NCBI GenBank assembly: GCA_020831845.1
Contig: JAFIFV010000076.1
Coordinates: forward strand, 1 to 41,604
Length of the DNA: 41,604 bases
DNA from: Ectothiorhodospiraceae bacterium
GTDB taxonomy: Bacteria; Pseudomonadota; Gammaproteobacteria; Nitrococcales; Aquisalimonadaceae
Direction of reading: 5' to 3'
Shown: piece by piece, positions 35,124-41,604 of the stretch
How the letters are laid out: every line of letters begins with the position of its first letter
How positions within the stretch are numbered: the first letter of the stretch is position 1
Position numbers and translations under genes: made by a program
The notes under the pieces: model-generated
What the model was told of the DNA's origin: nothing
Seen by the model: only the letters and a program-made list of their open reading frames with translations
Databases searched by the model: none

Positions 35124-36011
35124 CTATTCGAAATTCACTTGTACCGAGGTCTGGTTTCCGTCCCGGAGGATGGTGAGATCCAGCGAACTCGCCTGGCTGA
35201 TGATGCGCATCGCATTCATGGGCGCCTCCGGCCCTTCCAGCGGTTCGCCGTTGATTGCCGTGACGACGTCCCCGGGCTCCAGTCCGACGGCTTCCATCAT
35301 CTCCGGCTCGGGACCCGGGTTGAGGATGACGCCGCGAAGTTCCCCGCCGTCCATGTAGGGCTGGATGTCCATCATGCGCGTGAATTCCTGTGGATTGTTG
35401 AGCAGCCGCTCGCGCATCTGCTGCAGTTCCGAGGTTTCGTCGCTCCGCGGTTGCCGGGTTCGTGCCGCCGGTGCCGCGGCGGTACGCGCGCCGCCGGATT
35501 CCAGGCGTTCCTGCGGTAGCGACAGGGTCTCGTGCCGACCTTCGCGACGCAGGATCACCCGGTCCGGGTAGATGGCCTGGATGGCGGCGCCCCCGGGCAG
35601 ATCATCGCCCACGCGATAGAAATTCTCGTCGCGATTGCCCGCGGCGATGATGACCAGCGTGCTGGCCTCCTGCGGGTAGTGGAAGATGCCCCGCAGCGTG
35701 AGGTTCAGCCGGGTTTCCGGCGCATCGATGGGAACGTCGTCGGCGCGGTCCAACGCCGCCGCCGGCCCGAACAGTTGCATACTGGCGATGCGTTCGCCCA
35801 GTTCGCTCTGCTGCTGACGCTGGGGCGCGGCCGCGCTGGATCGCGGGGCAGTGGGCGCCGCACCGGCATCTCCGGCGGGGACAGTCCGCCAGAAGAGTTG
35901 CGCGAGCGTATAGGCCAGCAGCGCAACCAGGACGGCATTCACCAGAAAGGTGAGATACCGCATTCCGGCGGCTGAAGGTCTCAGTCCGGTGAGTTTCAAG
36001 CTCGTAATCAC
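35124..36011 (-). CDS. gspC: Type II secretion inner-membrane protein C
   Basis: GspC links the inner-membrane platform to GspD. The 295-residue form from GTG 36011 has a short cytoplasmic start, one membrane helix (YLTFLVNAVLVALLAYTLAQ), the homology region (LNLTLRGIFHYPQEASTLVI to VILRREGRHETLSL) and a C-terminal PDZ domain (ILNPGPEPEMMEAVGLEPGD, VTAINGEPL). The open frame reaches 36221, but GTG 36011 has AGGT upstream and gives a family-like length; ATG 35963 is an alternative. First gene of the cluster, divergent from trxA. Confidence 0.9.
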   Translation of the reverse strand: MITSLKLTGLRPSAAGMRYLTFLVNAVLVALLAYTLAQLFWRTVPAGDAGAAPTAPRSSAAAPQRQQQSELGERIASMQLFGPAAALDRADDVPIDAPETRLNLTLRGIFHYPQEASTLVIIAAGNRDENFYRVGDDLPGGAAIQAIYPDRVILRREGRHETLSLPQERLESGGARTAAAPAARTRQPRSDETSELQQMRERLLNNPQEFTRMMDIQPYMDGGELRGVILNPGPEPEMMEAVGLEPGDVVTAINGEPLEGPEAPMNAMRIISQASSLDLTILRDGNQTSVQVNFE

Positions 36012-36138
36012 TTTACCTGCCACCGGACCCGTGGTCCGGCTGTCTGTGCCATCGCCGGAGCGCTTGCCGCCGCCGTATTGCCGCCGCGTTGCGCGCCCAC
36101 TCGTCGTTTGAGTGTAGGTTATGTCCGGGGTTGACAGC

Positions 36139-36167
36139 TTGCAACCGTTCGCCGGCCACCCTATATA
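36139..36167 (+). promoter_or_regulatory. Candidate distal trxA promoter
   Basis: TTGCAA (36139-36144) and TATATA (36162-36167) are 17 bp apart. It lies ~200 bp before trxA in the 359-bp gspC-trxA divergent gap. No gene is seen in that gap. Confidence 0.4.
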
Positions 36168-36214
36168 AGGTAATTGGACTACATGCGTGTGACAGTGGTT
36201 GCATGACGCAGCGA

Positions 36215-36243
36215 TTGACAAGCCGGTGGCGCGCCGTTATGGT
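36215..36243 (+). promoter_or_regulatory. Candidate proximal trxA promoter
   Basis: A consensus TTGACA (36215-36220) is followed at 17 bp by TATGGT (36238-36243), giving a ~120-nt leader before the trxA GTG. Confidence 0.55.
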
Positions 36244-36370
36244 CTCGCAAATAACCGATTGCACCCAAGGTGCACCCGCAAGGTCCCCGCTTCCAATTCG
36301 TTTCCACCTGATAGCGATCGACCTTTCAATACCTGACTCCGAATCCTGAGCACGCTGGAGGCACCATACC

Positions 36371-36697
36371 GTGAGCGGAGAGATAGTCTACGTTACCGAC
36401 GACAACTTTGATGATCAGGTTCTCAAATCCGATGGGCCTGTGCTGGTGGATTACTGGGCTGAATGGTGCGGCCCCTGCAAGATGATTGCCCCGATTCTGG
36501 ATGAGGTGGCCAATGAATATGGCGGTCGCCTGAAGGTTGCCAAGCTCAACATCGACGAGAACCCGGAAACGCCGCCCAAGTTCGGTATCCGTGGCATCCC
36601 GACGTTGATGCTGTTCAAAAACGGTGCCGTGGAGGCAACCAAGGTCGGTGCTCTGTCCAAGTCCCAGCTCACCGCCTTCATCGACAGCAATCTCTGA
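36371..36697 (+). CDS. trxA: Thioredoxin 1
   Basis: A 108-residue cytoplasmic thioredoxin that reduces protein disulfides with electrons from thioredoxin reductase. The active site is WCGPC (32-36), with the conserved Asp in VLVDYWA, the cis-Pro in [11 protein letters not shown], and a C-terminal Gly in KVGALSK. It starts at GTG 36371 with GGAGG about 11 nt upstream. trxA directly before rho is a widely conserved gammaproteobacterial arrangement. Confidence 0.97.
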   Translation: MSGEIVYVTDDNFDDQVLKSDGPVLVDYWAEWCGPCKMIAPILDEVANEYGGRLKVAKLNIDENPETPPKFGIRGIPTLMLFKNGAVEATKVGALSKSQLTAFIDSNL

Positions 36698-36932
36698 TTG
36701 CCAGTTTACAGCCGGTGCATGATTTTTCACCCAGGCTGGTCGCACGAAAGATGACAGACCGCTGCCGGGTGGCGATCCCGCCCGGCGGGCAGCAGGCGCA
36801 GCCCGTGCGCGCCGCAGCCGGCGAGCCCGTTCCCGATGGGCCGCACACGGAACTCCAGTGACTATTTAAACCACAGATGGGCCGCCCGGTCCGTTGTCAG
36901 CCGACCCATACCGAGTGCAGAAGTAACACATC

Positions 36933-38189
<1,257 letters not shown>

Positions 38190-38216
38190 GTAGTGGCGGC
38201 TCTCGCCGCTGTGATC

Positions 38217-38664
38217 TTTCCGGCCTGGCGGCCGGATCGGTGGCAATCGCCTCGCGGCGATTACCCCCCTACCGTACGTCTCCCAATCTCGCCCCGCCGT
38301 AGGGGAGTAACCGCGCAGCGGTTGCTACCGTCGGGCGCGAGCCCGAATCCACGATAAGCGCGTTCATCGCCAGCCCTTTCCGGCCTGGTGGCCGGATCGG
38401 TGGCAATCGCCTTGTGGCGATTACCCCCCTACCGTACGTCTCCCAATCTCGCCCCGCCGTAGGGGAGTAACCGCGCAGCGGTTGCTACCGTCGGGCGCGA
38501 GCCCGAATCCACGGTAAGTGCAGTCATCGCCAGCCCTTTCCGGCCGGCGGCCGGATCGGTGGCAATCGCCTGCGGCGATTACACCCCTACCGCACGCCCC
38601 TGCACACCGGCCCGTCGTAGGGGAGTAACCGCGCAGCGGTTGCTACCGTCGGGCGTGAGCCCGA
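38217..38664. repeat. Tandem ~160-bp composite of alternating inverted repeats after rho
   Basis: Six units alternate: reverse 38217-38272, forward 38299-38346, reverse 38377-38432, forward 38459-38506, reverse 38537-38591, forward 38617-38664. The reverse-plus-forward pair recurs with a period of exactly 160 bp between corresponding positions 38216, 38376 and 38536; the first two pairs are almost identical including spacers, while the third has a diverged spacer. Units are the same as at 12839-13136. The array lies 28 bp after the rho stop in the 523-bp gap between rho and the convergent lipoprotein gene; no gene is seen in it. Confidence 0.92.
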
Positions 38665-38712
38665 AATGCAGCTCGCTCTCAGCCTGAGTGGCGCAACCGG
38701 GCCGGAAACCGC

Positions 38713-39651
38713 TTACCGCAGCAGCATCAGCACATCACCGGAGCCCGGCGCCTGACCGTCCACCGGTTCCACCACGGCCACGTGATCGCCGGCGATACGG
38801 CGCACTTCCACCGTCCCCACGTTGCGACCGCTGGCGTAACCAGCCGGCTCCCCCAATGCGTTCCGCAACATGCGGCCTTCGCGAATGACCAGCAGGCGGT
38901 CACCCTCGCCAAGCCCGTCGGCTCCACCGGCATTGATCAGCCAGTCATCCGCTTCTGTCTGGAACACCCGTGCCGTCCAGGGCATAGAGCCGATCATGTC
39001 GGACGCTGCCATCAGCAACTGGTCGGCCAGGCTGTCCAGGGCCTGCTCCGGAATGCCGTCGTCGCCGTCGGGTACGGCCAGGCGGCGTGGCCGGGAACTG
39101 GTCTCCATCTCCAGGTCGTGGAAACGGGTGGTGACCATGCGGGGGTCGTCCGGGTCGGTGTCTATCTCCAGCACCAGCCGCAGACCGGGATAGGCGCGGA
39201 GCGCACGGGCACAGTCAACCGGCTCGCCACAGTTCTCGGCCTCCATCGCATCCCGTGTGGCGCTGTCGTCGAGCAGCCGCAGCGGGTAGTCCGCCGCGAG
39301 CGCGCGCAGGCTGTCTTCCAGGCGTGCATCCGTATGCTCGTTCAGAAGCAGCCCCACCCGGGAAGCCGGTCGTCCATCCATCACGGACTCCCGTTGTTGT
39401 GTCGCACGTGGTCGCTCCGACCGTTCCAGCGCCTCGGCCAGTTGCTGGAGTCTCAGTTCCCTGGCTTCCTGGCCTCCCGGGCCATAGAGCTCATCAGCAA
39501 GGCCCGGCCGGTCTGGCCTCTCGTCCTGCAGGCCGGCTGCCTCGACAGTGGGCTCCTCCTCTTCACGATAGGGCGCGTCACCAGGGGTGGCGCAGGCGAC
39601 CAGCAGCAGGGTGGACGTCAGGGCAACGGCCGGGAATGTCAGGCTCTTCAT
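38713..39651 (-). CDS. Lipoprotein with FlgT-like C-terminal domain
   Basis: A 312-residue predicted outer-membrane or periplasmic lipoprotein. The signal peptide LTFPAVALTSTLLLVACATP ends in a lipobox (LVAC, lipidated Cys at about residue 20). Residue +2 is Ala, compatible with Lol transport to the outer membrane. A charged, glutamate-rich linker follows (~25-95), then a middle domain beginning VGLLLNEHTDARLEDSLRAL. The last ~75 residues (WLINAGGADGLGEGDRLLVI, then VGTVEVRRIAGDHVAVVEPV) resemble the C-terminal domain of flagellar assembly protein FlgT. ATG 39651 has GGTGA about 9 nt upstream; GTG 39663 also in frame. Function not established. Confidence 0.82.
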   Translation of the reverse strand: MKSLTFPAVALTSTLLLVACATPGDAPYREEEEPTVEAAGLQDERPDRPGLADELYGPGGQEARELRLQQLAEALERSERPRATQQRESVMDGRPASRVGLLLNEHTDARLEDSLRALAADYPLRLLDDSATRDAMEAENCGEPVDCARALRAYPGLRLVLEIDTDPDDPRMVTTRFHDLEMETSSRPRRLAVPDGDDGIPEQALDSLADQLLMAASDMIGSMPWTARVFQTEADDWLINAGGADGLGEGDRLLVIREGRMLRNALGEPAGYASGRNVGTVEVRRIAGDHVAVVEPVDGQAPGSGDVLMLLR

Positions 39652-39849
39652 GTAGTGATTCACCGTGAACGGAAGTAATGCCGGTAGAGGATAGGGAACC
39701 GGCGCGGCTCAGGCAATGGCGGGAACCGAAGCATTGCGTCGGAGCAAGGCAGGGCTTGTCGGGATTCGTTGGTGTTCAGTCTGACCCACAAGACCGCGGT
39801 GTGGTGTCTGCATCGCACTGTTCCGCTGAGCTGAGCCTCGGCTGGTCGA

Positions 39850-39880
39850 GTAGGTTGGGGTGAGCGAAAGCGAACCCCAA
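39850..39880 (+). repeat. Single GTAGGTTGGGGTGAG repeat
   Basis: Another copy of the family at 24344-24424 (GTAGGTTGGGGTGAGCGA, then GCGAACCCCAAC), able to form a hairpin with TTGGGG/CCCCAA arms. Just downstream of the 39894-40439 gene. Confidence 0.75.
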
Positions 39881-39893
39881 CATCGTGTCTACG

Positions 39894-40439
39894 CTAGCGC
39901 CTTCTCAGATACGCGTTGATCTCCTCCATCCTGTTGGTGGAATTCAGATAGAGATAGCGGACATGGGGGTCGCGACAGTAGTCTGGGTCACGAGCCCAGG
40001 CAATGGTGTTCCACTGGGCGCCCCGAGTCAGGGACTTGGGGCACTGCACATAGCCTGTGTCGCGAATCTGTGCGTGCCAGTAGACATTCCCCGCGTACCT
40101 GGCGGGGAGCATGGCGATTAGCGTCACCAACAAGAGTATCCCGGCCACCCGGGTGACAGATTTCCCGATCCATTTTGGTGGAGGCTGGTTGGTCGTCAGT
40201 CGGTAGATTCCTCCGGATGCCAGAAGAAGCATGGCCGCTCCTCCCAGTGGGGCAACGGTAAAAATGGCGACGGCGCTATCGCTGAGAAAGAACGAGAGCT
40301 GCTGGTCGATTGCCGCACGGGAATCCCGTACATCGAGATACAGCAGGTACGGTGCTCCGACCCCAGCACCCAAGCTCATGACTAGCATACACACGGTCGC
40401 CAGCAGTACCGTTCGTGTGCCTTGGGGAGGCGTCTGCAT
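39894..40439 (-). CDS. Small membrane protein, candidate immunity protein
   Basis: A 181-residue protein of no family I can name with confidence; it resembles DUF1240-type membrane proteins. Three hydrophobic segments are clear (~10-32, ~57-79, ~93-111), followed by a ~65-residue soluble tail with GYVQCPKSL and a second Cys in DPDYC, which may form a disulfide in the periplasm. AAGGAAC is placed well before ATG 40439. It begins 21 bp after the 40461-41345 gene on the same strand. Small multi-pass proteins with such a tail are often immunity partners of hydrophobic toxins; that role is inference from context. Confidence 0.7.
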   Translation of the reverse strand: MQTPPQGTRTVLLATVCMLVMSLGAGVGAPYLLYLDVRDSRAAIDQQLSFFLSDSAVAIFTVAPLGGAAMLLLASGGIYRLTTNQPPPKWIGKSVTRVAGILLLVTLIAMLPARYAGNVYWHAQIRDTGYVQCPKSLTRGAQWNTIAWARDPDYCRDPHVRYLYLNSTNRMEEINAYLRRR

Positions 40440-40460
40440 CGTAGTGTTCCTTGAGCAGCG

Positions 40461-41345
40461 TTACCGATGGAAACCGTAGCTACCGCTGAGTATATTCATC
40501 GCATCAAGGGACCCCTTTCGCACGCTGAGATGGACTTGTTTACTTGTTTTGTGCAAGCGGCGTTCAGCTTCAGCCAGCGCGTTCACCAGGGCTTGGGTAA
40601 TCTCGAAGCGGGCGTCCAGGCGGTTCAAACCGATTCCTACCGCTATCGCCACGAAAATCCCGACGGCTACTGGCAAAACTACCGGGGTTGCCAGCCCGAA
40701 TGCAGCAAAGCTGGCAGCGGTTGCCATGCTTGCCGCCACCATCGCCCCTGCCGCAGCAACCGCCTTCGCCATATCCATGGTCACGTGTACCAATAGATGG
40801 TGCCAGGTGACCTCGTCATTGAAGACCCATTCGAAGGTGCGGATCAGCGGCGATACCACGACGGTGACCACCAGGCCGCCGCGGGCCATGGCCTGATGGC
40901 CCATCGGGCCGATGCCCATGCTGATAACCTTCGGGTTCATGATGCCGTAGGTGGTGGCTGTGAGATGGTGGCGCAGGCCGGCGTGGCCTCTCAAGGCGAT
41001 AAGCGTGGTGCTGCCGCGCTGGACGATTCGATAGGTGCTGAACAGGCTGCCGCCGCGGCGCAGGTCGAGCGCGAGCCGGGAGAGTTTGCTTGAATCGTTG
41101 ACCACAGCAGCGGCGGAGGGCGCGTGGCCCGCGGCCCCGCTCATCAGCGCCCTCTCGTGGGCGTCGATTTCCTCGTCGGTCAGGCCGTTCTGTCGCTGGC
41201 GGTTTCTCCACAGTTCAGCGAGGTCGTTCAGCGTCATCAGGTGAACTTCGCAGTCATGCACGTCGATACGATTGCGACGCAAATGTGCGGCGCGGACGCG
41301 CTGGCGACCGCCACGGCTGATCGGTTCGATATTGAAAAGGGTCAC
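40461..41345 (-). CDS. Gly/Ala-rich membrane protein, candidate polymorphic-toxin-like effector
   Basis: A 294-residue protein. The N-terminal ~95 residues are soluble and charged (MTLFNIEPISRGGRQRVRAA, then LNDLAELWRNRQRQNGLTDE). Residues ~97-145 (YRIVQRGSTTLIALRGHAGL, NPKVISMGIGP) precede a hydrophobic helix (~154-175) and a long glycine/alanine-rich hydrophobic stretch (~192-240, including MAKAVAAAGAMVAASMATAA and VAVGIFVAIAVGIGL) ending with NRLDARFEITQALVNALAEA. This layout resembles hydrophobic toxin modules at the C-terminus of some secreted effectors. GTG 41345 is preceded by GGGAGG at the right distance, and a stop lies in frame six codons upstream. Function not proven. Confidence 0.65.
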   Translation of the reverse strand: MTLFNIEPISRGGRQRVRAAHLRRNRIDVHDCEVHLMTLNDLAELWRNRQRQNGLTDEEIDAHERALMSGAAGHAPSAAAVVNDSSKLSRLALDLRRGGSLFSTYRIVQRGSTTLIALRGHAGLRHHLTATTYGIMNPKVISMGIGPMGHQAMARGGLVVTVVVSPLIRTFEWVFNDEVTWHHLLVHVTMDMAKAVAAAGAMVAASMATAASFAAFGLATPVVLPVAVGIFVAIAVGIGLNRLDARFEITQALVNALAEAERRLHKTSKQVHLSVRKGSLDAMNILSGSYGFHR

Positions 41346-41604
41346 GATTGCAGACCTCCCTGGTCAACGAGATGGCTTCCATGCAGATCTGATACGAGGC
41401 GGGAGAAAGCGTGAAGACTTCCCTGTAACGTCGCCGAAGGCGGCGGCCTGCGTTCTCTGCAGTGCGAAAAAGGTATTCTTCCGCCTCCGCCCTTGTCAAT
41501 CCCGGTGCTGGCAATCGCAGGTTGGGGTGGGGGCCACACGCCACCCACCATGGCCATTTTGCTCCACCCCCGGCGCCAAGCCACACCCGTGGGGGTGTTT
41601 GGGG
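41346..41604. other. Unresolved right edge, possibly upstream gene fragment
   Basis: No convincing gene is seen. A minus-strand frame across this stretch encodes a protein-like segment (LTRAEAEEYLFRTAENAGRR, then SPASYQICMEAISLTREV) but it continues past the 41345 start in a different frame and ends at 41254. It may be a chance frame, a remnant, or the end of an upstream gene with a frameshift. A TTGACA on the minus strand near 41496 could be part of a promoter for the 41345 gene. Confidence 0.3.

Noticed and set aside
36120..36170. TTGACA at 36131 as -35 of the TATATA box
   Set aside because: Spacing of 25 bp is too long; the TTGCAA at 36139 gives 17 bp instead.
38217..38664. CRISPR array or integron attC cluster
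   Set aside because: The 160-bp period repeats the spacer too, and orientation alternates; no integrase or cas gene and no cassettes between units.
41254..41586. Minus-strand gene at the right edge
   Set aside because: Would overlap the 41345 start by about 90 bp in another frame; start not convincing. Kept only as an unresolved region.

Overview
The window is GC-rich, densely coded chromosomal DNA. The gene content points to a gammaproteobacterium: gspC to gspN, trxA next to rho, dxs beside yajO, the tesA/ybbA/ybbP group, rdgC, rsmJ, nudE with yrfG, and a class I PHA synthase. Many proteins are acidic, and a DUF432/MscS pair is present, which would suit a halotolerant lineage such as the Ectothiorhodospiraceae. 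That placement is inference from gene content; no rRNA or tRNA gene is present to test it.

Layout. 1-2240: the end of urea carboxylase followed by allophanate hydrolase (ATP-dependent urea breakdown). 2219-6355: rsmJ (minus), divergent phaC, a DUF2835 gene, an HDOD regulator and a small flagellar-rod-like protein (minus). 6431-9536: dxs and yajO, both minus, two routes to 1-deoxyxylulose 5-phosphate. 9754-12825: purE-purK, a 0.5-kb gap with a multi-hairpin palindrome and short repeats, then rdgC. 12826-13203: alternating inverted repeats. 13204-17004: tesA divergent from ybbA-ybbP. 17216-21905: DUF432 protein, MscS channel, a MaoC-like/phosphotransacetylase fusion, acetate kinase, and a DUF2007/zinc-ribbon protein. 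21928-24338: cysQ and nudE (minus), yrfG (plus). 24433-36011: a complete twelve-gene type II secretion cluster on the minus strand, transcribed gspC-D-E-F-G-H-I-J-K-L-M-N. 36371-38189: trxA and rho. 38217-38664: a second array of the alternating inverted repeats. 38713-41345: a lipoprotein with a FlgT-like C-terminus, then a glycine/alanine-rich membrane protein and a small three-helix membrane protein that look like a toxin/immunity pair.

Functional links. PhaC and the Pta-like/AckA pair both handle short-chain acyl-CoA and carbon overflow. DUF432 and MscS form a likely osmotic-stress unit. CysQ, NudE and YrfG all hydrolyse nucleotide by-products. The T2SS cluster lacks a prepilin peptidase (gspO/pilD) and a pilotin, which must be encoded elsewhere.

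The least ordinary material is the non-coding DNA: a ~213-bp palindrome enclosing four hairpins (11442-11654); two arrays of alternating inverted repeats, both between convergent genes, whose stems are kept while loops vary (including GCAA, GCGA and GTGA loops); and dispersed short hairpin repeats. The putative effector/immunity pair at the right end is the best candidate for a poorly described protein system.
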